Assembly: GCA_023230855.1 (NCBI GenBank)
Contig: JALNWQ010000011.1
Span: forward strand, 73,206 to 137,205
Direction of reading: 5' to 3'
From: Solirubrobacteraceae bacterium
GTDB taxonomy: Bacteria > Actinomycetota > Thermoleophilia > Solirubrobacterales > Solirubrobacteraceae
Length of the DNA: 64,000 nucleotides
Below are positions 24,394-32,084 of the stretch, piece after piece. Within the stretch, counting starts at the first letter, position 1. Every line of letters starts with the position of its first letter. The translations under genes were made by a program, and so were the position numbers. A model generated the notes under the pieces. The model worked only from the letters and a program-made list of their open reading frames with translations. It was not told the DNA's origin and did no database searches.

Positions 24394-26919
24394 TCAGTCC
24401 GCGGCGCCCGACGAATCCCCGTCCCCGCCCTCCGACGACGGCGGCACCCCGATCACCCGGGTGACGCGCAGCTCGCCGGGGGGCAGGGCGAACCGGACCG
24501 TCAGCTGGGGTCCGGGCTCGGGGTTGGAGAGCTGGGCGCGGGGACGCTCGACGACGCCCTCGGCGTCGGCGGGCAGGCCGAACAGGCCGGCGACGAACCG
24601 GGTGCCGGACGCGGTCTCGATCGGCATCTGCTTGAGGTCCTCGCCGCGGACCCGCAGCGCCGTCGTCATCGCACGGTCGCGCAGCCGCGCCGGACGGCCA
24701 CGGCCGTAGGTCGGGATCCGCAACGTCGCACGCAACGGTCGACCCGCCGTGTTGCGCAGGACGTACACCGTGGTGATCGTCCCGGCGTCGAACCGGTGCT
24801 GGAGCGACACCTCGACGCCCGGTCCACGATCGTCGGCGGTGGCCTGCATCGCGCCGACGAGCGGGCGGGCGACGTCGACGTCGTCCGGCGCGGGACGGAT
24901 GAGCGACTGGCTCATCGTCGTCTGGCCCGGCTGGGTCTCGAGGATCCGAACGTCACCGTCGTCGATCCGCAGGCCGAGCGACCCGTCGCCGCTGCCGCCG
25001 ACGTGGGTCACCGCCCGTCCGCGGTCGTCGAAGAGGCGCGCGGGCTCGATCCCGCCCCACCGCAGCGGACCGTACGGCCGCACGACCGCGGTCGCCATCC
25101 TCGCGGTCGCGACGGTCATCCGGCCCAGCTCCGCGTCATGGCTGTACGCCTCGGGCAACGGCAGGTAGCGGCCCTCGTCCAGCCCGTCGAGGGCGACCCC
25201 GGCGAGCGTCGACGCCAGTCGCGACCCGCTCACCTGCGGGTTGCCGCCGGTCTCGGTGAACACGCTGCCGGTCATCCCGTAGAACGCCGGGGAGATCGCG
25301 GAGGTGCCCTCCTGGCGCTCACGGTCCTGCAGCACCCACGCCGCCGCGCGGACGAGGCCGCGCGCCAGCTCCTCCTGCCCCTCGATGAGCCCCGCGCGCC
25401 GGGTGCCGCGCAGCGCCGACAGCGCCCCGCGCAGCGCGTGCACCCAGTACTGGGTGAGGTACAGGCGGTCGCGGCCCAGGCCGGTGTCCCAGTTGAGCAC
25501 CCCGGACGGCGTCCAGTCACCCATCGCCGTCCGGCGGATCCACCGGCGGGCGACGTCGAGGAGCTCGGGCGGCAGCGGCTCCATCCCCGCCTCGACCGCC
25601 CGGTCGTACGCCCCGAGCGCCCCGATGACGAGGTTGGCGTACTCCGCCGTGTGCGCCCGGTTGACGACATGGTCGGCCCGGAAGAACGGGTGGTAGCGGA
25701 ACCCGAGCCCCGACGTGAGGTTGGGCGACCCGTCGGCGGAGACCGGCGCCCGGGCGTGCTGCAGCAACCACACGAGCTGGCGGCGGTAGTCGTCGCGCAG
25801 CATCCGCGGGTCGTCGGTGACGTCGGCGTGCGCCTCGTACACGTCGACGTTCCAGTTGACCTGGTTGAGCGCGCGCTCGTCGCCGCTCCACCCGTCCGCG
25901 CCCGCGACTCCGACGACCGCCTCGCGGATCCGGCGGGACGTCGCCGCGGGCAGCCCGACCCGGTCGCGCACGCGCCAGGCCGCGGCCAGGGCCTGCATGA
26001 CGACCGCGGTGAACGACGGGTGCATCGTGACCGTGCGGATCGTCGTGCTGAACCCGGGGAACGACGTGTAGTCGCTGGACGGGTTGAACGGCTGGACCTT
26101 GCGACCGTCGCGCTCGGGCACGTAGTGGTCGTCGAGGATCCGCACGACGAGCGGCGCGATCCGGCGGTCGCGCCGCGCGACGCCGCGGTGGCCGGCCTCG
26201 GCGGCCTGCGCGTGGACGAGCAGCATCTCCAGGTCGACGCGCCGCGCGACCCGGCCTTCGGCGTCGAGGTAGCTGCGGCGACCGGCGCTCCAGCGTCCGT
26301 CGATCGGTCGCACCAGGCGGTCGGTCGTCGCCCACAGGTCGACGTCCATCGTCCCGCCACCCGCCCCGGGACGGGCGAGCGCCACGGCCAGCGGGTCCTC
26401 GGGCGTCGACGTGCCCGAGAACGGTCGTCCGACGACGAGCAGCACGAGCAGCGCCAGGACGAGCAGGACGATCGCGCGCGGGGTCGGCTCGAGCCGACGC
26501 CACCACCGGACGACCGCGTCCACCGGGCCGCCCGGGCCGCCGGCGGGGCGCGGGCCGCGCCCCGGCGGGCCACCCCGGCCGGTCGCGGACCGTCGCCGGG
26601 GGGCGCGTCCGGACGAAGCGCCGCGGCCGGCGACAGGTCGGCCCCGGACGCCGGGATCTCCCCGGGGATCAGGCACACGTCGCTCGCCGCGTCCCGACGC
26701 GGACCGTCGACCGTCGTCGGGACCCCGACGCGACCGGCGGTCCGTCGGGCGGTCCGTGCGACGGGCCGTCGGGCGGTCCGAGCGGCGGTCCGCCGGGCGA
26801 TCGGCGGCACCGGTCGGGCGATCGGCGGGGCGACGCTCCGCCGCGTCCGCGCGGGCAGCCCGGCGGCGCTGCTCGTCGGATCCGGGCTCGGGTCGGCGTC
26901 GGGGTGACCGGTCGGCCAT
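24394..26919 (-). CDS. Membrane-anchored protein with basic disordered N-tail and large extracytoplasmic domain
   Basis: The 841-residue protein is unrecognised. Residues 1 to about 140 are a disordered, Arg/Asp/Pro-rich cytoplasmic tail with repeats such as RPTDRRSDRPTARRTDRP. One membrane helix follows (AIVLLVLALLVLLVVG, about 147-162), so the remainder is probably outside. Residues about 200-600 are helix-rich with regularly spaced aromatic segments (LNQVNWNVDVYEAHADV, FRYHPFFRADHVVNRAHTAE, GVLNWDTGLGRDRLYLTQYW) that suggest an (alpha/alpha) toroid as in polysaccharide lyases or glycosidases. From about 620 it turns beta-rich (VYVLRNTAGRPLRATLRIP). A carbohydrate-active role is a guess. 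The ATG at 26919 follows a TAGCCT box by eight bases. Confidence 0.75.
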   Translation of the reverse strand: MADRSPRRRPEPGSDEQRRRAARADAAERRPADRPTGAADRPADRRSDRPTARRTDRPTDRRSRRGPDDGRRSASGRGERRVPDPRGDPGVRGRPVAGRGASSGRAPRRRSATGRGGPPGRGPRPAGGPGGPVDAVVRWWRRLEPTPRAIVLLVLALLVLLVVGRPFSGTSTPEDPLAVALARPGAGGGTMDVDLWATTDRLVRPIDGRWSAGRRSYLDAEGRVARRVDLEMLLVHAQAAEAGHRGVARRDRRIAPLVVRILDDHYVPERDGRKVQPFNPSSDYTSFPGFSTTIRTVTMHPSFTAVVMQALAAAWRVRDRVGLPAATSRRIREAVVGVAGADGWSGDERALNQVNWNVDVYEAHADVTDDPRMLRDDYRRQLVWLLQHARAPVSADGSPNLTSGLGFRYHPFFRADHVVNRAHTAEYANLVIGALGAYDRAVEAGMEPLPPELLDVARRWIRRTAMGDWTPSGVLNWDTGLGRDRLYLTQYWVHALRGALSALRGTRRAGLIEGQEELARGLVRAAAWVLQDRERQEGTSAISPAFYGMTGSVFTETGGNPQVSGSRLASTLAGVALDGLDEGRYLPLPEAYSHDAELGRMTVATARMATAVVRPYGPLRWGGIEPARLFDDRGRAVTHVGGSGDGSLGLRIDDGDVRILETQPGQTTMSQSLIRPAPDDVDVARPLVGAMQATADDRGPGVEVSLQHRFDAGTITTVYVLRNTAGRPLRATLRIPTYGRGRPARLRDRAMTTALRVRGEDLKQMPIETASGTRFVAGLFGLPADAEGVVERPRAQLSNPEPGPQLTVRFALPPGELRVTRVIGVPPSSEGGDGDSSGAAD

Positions 26920-27002
26920 CCGCCCGCAGGCTAGAGGGATGGCCGAGCCGCCGCCCGGCTCCCGGCCCACGGGACCCGTCGACCCGTACCTCCGCCCGGC
27001 GC

Positions 27003-27047
27003 GTGGCAGACGGCGCCCGCCCAGCGACCACGAACCGCCACACGGCG
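27003..27047 (+). repeat. 45-bp intergenic direct repeat, right copy
   Basis: This is the partner of 24287-24331 and opens GTGGCAGACGGCGCCCGCCC. The similarity fades into generic GC-rich sequence beyond about 45 bases on each side. Confidence 0.6.
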
Positions 27048-27120
27048 CCCCCCGCCCCGCCCCGCCAGGCGACGACGCCCCGGCAGGACCGGGCAGGGCC
27101 ACCCCGCGATGCGCCCCGCC

Positions 27121-28257
27121 CTACAACCCGAGCGACCGCCCGACGATCTCCTTCATGATCTCGCTCGTCCCGCCGTAGATCCGCTGGACGCGGGCGTTGC
27201 GCCACATGCGGGCGATCTCGTACTCCTCCATGTACCCGTAGCCGCCGTGGAGCTGCAGGCACAGGTCCACGGTCTTCCACTCCAGCTCGGTCGTCCAGAG
27301 CTTCGCCCCGGCCGCGTCGTCGGCGGTGAGGCGGCCGGCGACGTGCTCCTCGATCGCGTGGTCGACGAACACCCGCGCCACGCGCAGCTCGGTCGCGATC
27401 TCGGCCAGCGCGAACTTGTTCGCCTGGAACGACCCGACCGGGCGACCGAACGCGTTGCGCTCCTTGACGTAGTCGAGGGTGATCGCGAGCGCCCGCTCCG
27501 CCCCCGCGACGGCGCTCACCGCCATCGACAACCGCTCCTGCGGCAGGTTGAGCATGAGGTAGCGCAGGCCCTTGCCGGGATCGCCGAGGACGTCCTCCTC
27601 GGGCACCGCCACGTCCTGGAAGAAGAGCTCGGCGGTGTCCTGCGCCCGCCGGCCGATCTTGTCGAGCTTGCGTCCGCGGGTGAACCCGTCGGCGGTCGCC
27701 GGGACGACGAAGAGCCCCAGCCCGTCGACCCCGTCGCGGATCGCGCGGGCCGCGACGACGACGAGGTCGGCCTGGATGCCGCTCGTGATGAACGTCTTGG
27801 ACCCCGACAGCCGCCAGACGTCGCCGTCCCACCGCGCGGTCGACGCGATGCCGCGCAGGTCCGACCCGGTGCCCGGCTCCGACATCGCCACCGCGGGCAC
27901 GATCGACCCGTCGGTGACGCCGGGGACCCACCGCTCGCGCTGGTCCTCGTTCGTGAGGTCCAGCAGGTACGGGATGAGGATGTCGTTCGTCAGGCCGAAC
28001 GCGTCGGTGACGGCGCCGGTGCGCACGACCTCCTCGTCGAGGACCGCGTTGAAGCGGAAGTCGTCGAGGCCGGCCCCGCCGAGCTCCTCCGGCGCGGCGA
28101 ACCCGACGTAGCCCTGGGCGGCGGCGGCGCGCCAGAACGGGCGGTCGATGATCCCGGCCGCCTCCCACTCCTCGGTGCGCGGCACCGCCTCGCGGGTGAG
28201 GAAGCCGTTGACCGACTCCCGGAACTGCTCGTGCTCGTCGTCGAAGATGCGGCGCAT
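27121..28257 (-). CDS. Acyl-CoA dehydrogenase
   Basis: The 378-residue FAD enzyme introduces a 2,3 double bond into acyl-CoA. Marks are MSEPGTGSDLRGI (FAD/substrate signature 1), the lid region LPQERLSMAVSAVAGAERAL, QLHGGYGYMEEYEIARMWR with the likely catalytic glutamate, and YGGTSEIMKEIVGRSLGL (signature 2). The ATG at 28257 shares a base with the hydrolase stop upstream. The order ferredoxin, MDR, hydrolase, acyl-CoA dehydrogenase suggests a single catabolic operon. The chain length of the substrate cannot be told. Confidence 0.93.
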   Translation of the reverse strand: MRRIFDDEHEQFRESVNGFLTREAVPRTEEWEAAGIIDRPFWRAAAAQGYVGFAAPEELGGAGLDDFRFNAVLDEEVVRTGAVTDAFGLTNDILIPYLLDLTNEDQRERWVPGVTDGSIVPAVAMSEPGTGSDLRGIASTARWDGDVWRLSGSKTFITSGIQADLVVVAARAIRDGVDGLGLFVVPATADGFTRGRKLDKIGRRAQDTAELFFQDVAVPEEDVLGDPGKGLRYLMLNLPQERLSMAVSAVAGAERALAITLDYVKERNAFGRPVGSFQANKFALAEIATELRVARVFVDHAIEEHVAGRLTADDAAGAKLWTTELEWKTVDLCLQLHGGYGYMEEYEIARMWRNARVQRIYGGTSEIMKEIVGRSLGL

Positions 28258-29087
28258 CAGTCGGTCCTTCCGTCGGGGTGGAGCTCGTGGTGGACGGCGC
28301 GGCGCAGCGCCGCGTGGAACGCGTCCGGCGCCTCGATCATCGGGTAGTGCCCGCAGGGCAGGGCCACCTGCACCGCGCCGGGGATCTGCGACACGACCCA
28401 GTCGCCGCCGCGACGCGACACCGTGCGGTCGCGGTCGCCGAGGATCTGCGTGACCGGCAAGCCGTCGGGCAGCAGGTCGACCTGGTGCGTCCGCAGCAGC
28501 GTCCGCAGGCATCCGGCCTCGGCGCGGGGGTCGGTGCCGAGCGACACCCGCAGCAGCCGCTCCAGCGCGTCCGGGTCGGGGCGGTCGCCGAACCCGCCGG
28601 CGAGGACCGCGCGGCGACCAGCGACCCGGTCGGCGCGCTCGGCGGACTCGACCGCGTCGATGGTGACGTCGGGCTCCATCCCGAACGGGAACGCGGCGCT
28701 GCGGGCGTGGGCGACCCCGTTGGACGCGACGAGCACGATCCGGTCCACGCGGTCGGGGGCGAGCGCGGCGAGCCGCACCGACACCATGCCGCCGAGCGAC
28801 CACCCGACGACGGTCGCCGGGGGCACGTCACGCGCGCGCAGCAGGGCCAGGACGTCGCCCGCCAGGTCGTCGAGGGCGTACCCGCCGTCGTCGTCCGGGG
28901 CGTCGGAGCGGCCGTGACCGCGCAGGTCGACGGCGATGACGCGGTGCCCCGCCGCGACGAGGTCGTCGACGGTGGCCGCCCACGGCTCGTGGCTCATGCT
29001 CCATCCGTGGACGAGGACCACCGGGTCGCCGTCACCGCGATCGACGGCGTGGATCCGGGCGGCGGGCCCGGTCAGCAGCCGGCTCAT
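28257..29087 (-). CDS. Alpha/beta-hydrolase
   Basis: The 276-residue alpha/beta hydrolase has the oxyanion region VVLVHGWSMSHEPW, nucleophile elbow VVGWSLGGMVS (GxSxG) and the C-terminal catalytic histidine in ALPCGHYPMIEAPDAF. RGHGRSDAPDDD is typical of esterases and C-C hydrolases. Coupled by overlapping stop/start codons to the MDR gene upstream and the dehydrogenase downstream, it probably acts on a catabolic intermediate. Confidence 0.88.
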   Translation of the reverse strand: MSRLLTGPAARIHAVDRGDGDPVVLVHGWSMSHEPWAATVDDLVAAGHRVIAVDLRGHGRSDAPDDDGGYALDDLAGDVLALLRARDVPPATVVGWSLGGMVSVRLAALAPDRVDRIVLVASNGVAHARSAAFPFGMEPDVTIDAVESAERADRVAGRRAVLAGGFGDRPDPDALERLLRVSLGTDPRAEAGCLRTLLRTHQVDLLPDGLPVTQILGDRDRTVSRRGGDWVVSQIPGAVQVALPCGHYPMIEAPDAFHAALRRAVHHELHPDGRTD

Positions 29088-30064
29088 GTCGCCGAGCAGT
29101 CCAGGACGATCTTGCCGAACGCGTCGCCGTCGACCATGCGCTCCACGGCGGCGCGCGCGTCGCGCAACGGCCACGTCGAGTCGATCACCGGCCCCAGGCC
29201 CTCCTGGCCACAGAACCGGACGAGCCGCCGGAGCTCCTCGAGCGTCCCCATCGTCGACCCGACGACCGACACCTGCGGCAGGAACACGCGCAGCAGCTGC
29301 GCCGGCGGGTTGGGGCCCGTCGTCGCACCGCACACGACGACGATCCCGCCGGGACGGACCGACCGCAGCGAGTGCTCCCAGGTCGCCTCGCCGACGCTCT
29401 CCATCACCGCGTCGACCTTGTCGGGCAGCCGGGCGCCGCTCGCGAACGCGGCGCTCGCGCCCAGGTCGTCGACGGCGCGACGGCGCTTGGCCTCGTCGGT
29501 GCTCGTCACCCACACCGTCAGGCCGGCCGCGCGACCGAGGACGATGAGCGCGGTGGCCACGCCACCGCCGGCGCCCTGGACGAGGACCGTGGCGCCCGGC
29601 GACAGGCGCGCCTTGGTGAAGAGCATCCGGTAGGCGGTGAGCCACGCGGTGCCGAGCGATCCGGCCGCCTCCCACGACAGCCCCTCGGGCTTGGGGACGA
29701 GGTTGCGGCGCGGCACCGCGATCCGCTCGGCGAAGGTTCCGGGCAGGCCGACCGACAGCATCGCGCCCTGCAGGTCGAGGGTCTCGTCCCCGCCCCCACG
29801 GTCGGGGTCGGCGACGAGCGAGTGGAGGATGACCTCGTTGCCGTCCTCGTCGATCCCGGCCCCGTCCGATCCGAGGATCTGCGGCAGCCACTCCGGCCGG
29901 ACGTCGCCGCGCAGGGCCCACACGTCGTGGTGGTTGAGCGCCGCGGTGCGCAACGTCACCGTCGTCCAGCCGTCGCGCTCCGGTGGCTCGGGCGCGTCGT
30001 CGACGACCGTCACGGCCCCGACCGGGTCCTTCGGATCGGGCTTGGTCACCTGCATCGCCAACAT
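29084..30064 (-). CDS. MDR-family NAD(P)H:quinone oxidoreductase-type enzyme
   Basis: The 326-residue medium-chain dehydrogenase/reductase opens with MQVTKPDPKDPVG, has the GroES-like domain (RTAALNHHDVWALRG, ILGSDGAGIDEDGNEV) and the nucleotide site VLVQGAGGGVATALIVLGRA. The catalytic zinc ligands of alcohol dehydrogenases are not evident, which favours a quinone-oxidoreductase or enoyl-reductase type. GAGGAC lies before the ATG at 30064. Its TGA overlaps the hydrolase ATG (ATGA). Confidence 0.85.
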   Translation of the reverse strand: MLAMQVTKPDPKDPVGAVTVVDDAPEPPERDGWTTVTLRTAALNHHDVWALRGDVRPEWLPQILGSDGAGIDEDGNEVILHSLVADPDRGGGDETLDLQGAMLSVGLPGTFAERIAVPRRNLVPKPEGLSWEAAGSLGTAWLTAYRMLFTKARLSPGATVLVQGAGGGVATALIVLGRAAGLTVWVTSTDEAKRRRAVDDLGASAAFASGARLPDKVDAVMESVGEATWEHSLRSVRPGGIVVVCGATTGPNPPAQLLRVFLPQVSVVGSTMGTLEELRRLVRFCGQEGLGPVIDSTWPLRDARAAVERMVDGDAFGKIVLDCSAT

Positions 30065-30216
30065 GGCGTCCTCGTTCGTGGTCGGCCCGCGCCGGCGGTC
30101 GGGCGGGGGGTGGTCGGGTCGGCGGCGGCGACGGATCGGCGGCCGCCGCGGTCATGGCTCCGGGCGCTGGGCGGCGGGTCCCGGCGGGACGCGCGCTCCG
30201 CGGGCCCGGGCGCGGA

Positions 30217-30513
30217 TCAGGCGGTGGAGCGGAAGGCGGCGCCCGGCCCGCGGTACCAGGCGGCGTTGCGCTCGGCCGCCGCGGCGTGCTGGGCCGGAAG
30301 CTCCCCGGCGGGGTGGATGGCGCCCCAGGGGCACTCGTCGATGCACGCGTCGCAGTCGGTGCACGCGTCGGGGTCGATGTAGAGCTGACGGGCCTCGTCG
30401 TGGCCCGGCTCGCCCGCCGCGGGGTGGATGCAGTCGACCGGGCACACGGCGACGCAGAACGCCTCGACGTGGTCGCGGCAGGCGTCGGTGATGACGTAGG
30501 CCACGACGCTCAC
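30217..30513 (-). CDS. 7Fe ferredoxin
   Basis: The 98-residue FdxA-type ferredoxin has Cys12, Cys20, Cys24 and Cys28 in CRDHVEAFCVAVCPVDC and Cys51, Cys54, Cys57 and Cys61 in CTDCDACIDECP, the pattern for a [3Fe-4S] plus a [4Fe-4S] cluster. It could feed electrons to an oxygenase such as the monooxygenases in this window. The GTG at 30513 has no ribosome site and overlaps the stop of a 27-codon leader ORF (GTGA). It is transcribed away from the tandem TetR genes. Confidence 0.9.
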   Translation of the reverse strand: MSVVAYVITDACRDHVEAFCVAVCPVDCIHPAAGEPGHDEARQLYIDPDACTDCDACIDECPWGAIHPAGELPAQHAAAAERNAAWYRGPGAAFRSTA

Positions 30514-30593
30514 CCACGCGGTCGAGCGACGCCGCGGCGAGGCGCGCAGAGCCGCCGGCGCGATCCGGAGACGAATGGGGTGGCGCGGAGCAT
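30510..30593 (-). CDS. 27-residue leaderless leader ORF before the ferredoxin
   Basis: On the minus strand TACGAT (30605-30600) stands six bases before ATG 30593, which opens a 27-codon frame (MLRATPFVSGSRRRLCAPRR and onwards). Its TGA (30512-30510) overlaps the ferredoxin GTG at 30513. Because the ferredoxin lacks a ribosome site, translation probably starts leaderless here and passes on by stop/start coupling. The peptide is very basic and has no known motif. Confidence 0.45.
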   Translation of the reverse strand: MLRATPFVSGSRRRLCAPRRGVARPRG

Positions 30594-30597
30594 GGAT

Positions 30598-30628
30598 AAA
30601 TCGTACACTCCGTCCAAGTGTTTGTGCA
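30598..30628. promoter_or_regulatory. TTGGACG-type operator between ferredoxin and tetR genes
   Basis: A perfect dyad ACACT (30605-30609) and AGTGT (30617-30621) encloses CCGTCCA. Read on the minus strand, the site contains CAAACACTTGGACGGAGTGT. It resembles sites at 33435-33466 and 38282-38313, sharing CAAACA and TTGGACG in order. It lies between the -35 and -10 regions of the ferredoxin leader promoter and is a candidate target of the TetR proteins encoded alongside. Confidence 0.55.
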
Positions 30629-30689
30629 GTTTTGTTCCCGAGGCGCTCGGCGCGCCGCTCGCGACCGGCCCGGCGACCGTGTCCGGATG

Positions 30690-30701
30690 TAACGTGCAGA
30701 C
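30690..30701 (+). promoter_or_regulatory. Leaderless -10 box of the first tetR
   Basis: TAACGT (30690-30695) is followed by six bases and ATG 30702, with no Shine-Dalgarno sequence. Confidence 0.5.
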
Positions 30702-31331
30702 ATGACGTCGCTGACCCGCAGCTCGGGGGTGAACCGCACCGCCCGCCGCCAGGAGGCGCACGACAAGCTCTCGACCGCGCTCGAGTCCGCGCTGCGCGCG
30801 GGCACCCCGTTCACCCGGATCACCGTCGACGAGCTCATCGAGCAGTCCGGCGTCCCGCGATCGACGTTCTACCTGTACTACGCGGACAAGTCGCACCTGC
30901 TCCGCGCGGTCTCGAGCGGACTGAGCTCCGCGTACCTCGAGGCCTGCGAGGACTGGTGGCACCTGCCGCCCGACGGCACGCGCGAGGACCTGCGCCGCGC
31001 GTTCGACCGGATGCTCGAGTCGTACCTCCCCCACCAGCACCTGCTCGCGGCGGTCATCGAGACGAGCAGCTACGACCACGAGGTGTCCGCCGACTACCGG
31101 TCGCTGCTGGAGCTCCACTTCGACGAGGTCGCCGAGCACATCCGGCGCGGCCAGGCGGACGGGTCGGTCGCCGCCCACGTCGACGCCGACCACGCCGCAC
31201 GGTGGATCACCCACCTCGTCGAGCGCGGGCTCTACGAGTTCGCGGCCGACGCCGCCGACGACGAGCGCGAGCGGTACCTCACCGCGTGGACCGACATCGT
31301 ATGGAACGCCCTCTACGCGGCCGCCCGATGA
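30702..31331 (+). CDS. TetR-family regulator 1 of a tandem pair
   Basis: The 209-residue regulator has the helix-turn-helix ITVDELIEQSGVPRSTFYLYYADKS at about residues 43-67 and an all-helical ligand domain ending in AWTDIVWNALYAAAR. The HTH starts later than usual because of a basic N-terminal arm (RTARRQEAHDKL). It is coupled to a second TetR gene by ATGA. The two proteins resemble each other along their length (for example the ends DIVWNALYAAAR and DLVWDTLYAPAR), so they probably arose by duplication and may form heterodimers. It is divergent from the ferredoxin operon and probably controls it. Confidence 0.9.
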   Translation: MTSLTRSSGVNRTARRQEAHDKLSTALESALRAGTPFTRITVDELIEQSGVPRSTFYLYYADKSHLLRAVSSGLSSAYLEACEDWWHLPPDGTREDLRRAFDRMLESYLPHQHLLAAVIETSSYDHEVSADYRSLLELHFDEVAEHIRRGQADGSVAAHVDADHAARWITHLVERGLYEFAADAADDERERYLTAWTDIVWNALYAAAR

Positions 31332-31957
31332 GCACCACCGACCGCCCCGTCCCCGCCGCCGGCACCAAGCGCTCGCGGACCCGTCGCGGGGTGCTCGACG
31401 CCGTCGACCGACTGCTGGCGGAGGGCAACAGCTACACCGAGCTGAGCGTCGCCCGGATCATCGCCGAGTCGGGGATCTCGCGGTCCACGTTCTACACGTA
31501 CTTCTCCGACAAGGGCGCCCTCCTGCGGTCCGCGGTGGACGACCTGGGACCCGAGGTGAACGCCGCCGGCCAGGCGTGGCAGGACGTCGACGCGACGATC
31601 GACCGGGACGGCCTGCGGGCCATCCTCGGGAACGTCATCCGGACCTACCAGCCGCACGCGCGGATGATGGCCGAGGTGTACGCCGCCGGGAGCCACGACC
31701 CGCTCGTGCGCGAGAAGGTCGACGAGCTCATGGGTCACAGCATCCGGGGGCTGCGCCGTCACATCGAGCGCGGTCAGCGGGCCGGCTTCGTCGACCGGCG
31801 GCTGTTGCCGCTCGAGACCGCGACCTGGTTGGTGTGGATGTTCGAGCGCACCCAGCACCAGGACCTGGCCCACGCGGACGACGCCGAGATCGACGCGATG
31901 ATCGACGCGTTGACCGACCTGGTGTGGGACACGTTGTACGCGCCGGCGCGTCGGTGA
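31328..31957 (+). CDS. TetR-family regulator 2 of a tandem pair
   Basis: The 209-residue regulator has the helix-turn-helix LSVARIIAESGISRSTFYTYFSDKG (about 41-65). It has the same length as its upstream neighbour and a similar C terminus. The ligand domain contains MMAEVYAAGSHDPLVREKV and TATWLVWMFERTQHQ. The ATG overlaps the stop of TetR 1. It ends just before a strong hairpin shared with the convergent DUF2236 gene. Confidence 0.9.
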   Translation: MSTTDRPVPAAGTKRSRTRRGVLDAVDRLLAEGNSYTELSVARIIAESGISRSTFYTYFSDKGALLRSAVDDLGPEVNAAGQAWQDVDATIDRDGLRAILGNVIRTYQPHARMMAEVYAAGSHDPLVREKVDELMGHSIRGLRRHIERGQRAGFVDRRLLPLETATWLVWMFERTQHQDLAHADDAEIDAMIDALTDLVWDTLYAPARR

Positions 31958-31964
31958 CGCCGTG

Positions 31965-31994
31965 GACCCGCCGGGCGCGAGGGCCCGGCGGGTC
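31965..31994. terminator. Hairpin between convergent tetR and DUF2236 genes
   Basis: GACCCGCCGGG (31965-31975) and CCCGGCGGGTC (31984-31994) form a perfect 11-pair stem with an eight-base loop. It stands eight bases after the tetR stop. It can act in both directions and lacks a T tract. Confidence 0.6.
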
Positions 31995-32084
31995 GAGCTC
32001 GCCCGGGCGGGCGGGCGGAGGGGGTACCCGGGCGAAGGAGGCGCCCGGCCGGCGGAGGGCCCCCGGGCGAAGCGGAGTGGGCGC

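Noticed and set aside
32027..32072. Two copies of CCCGGGCGAAG after the tetR hairpin
   Set aside because: They are short GC-rich words in a GC-rich gap and are not convincing as a functional repeat.
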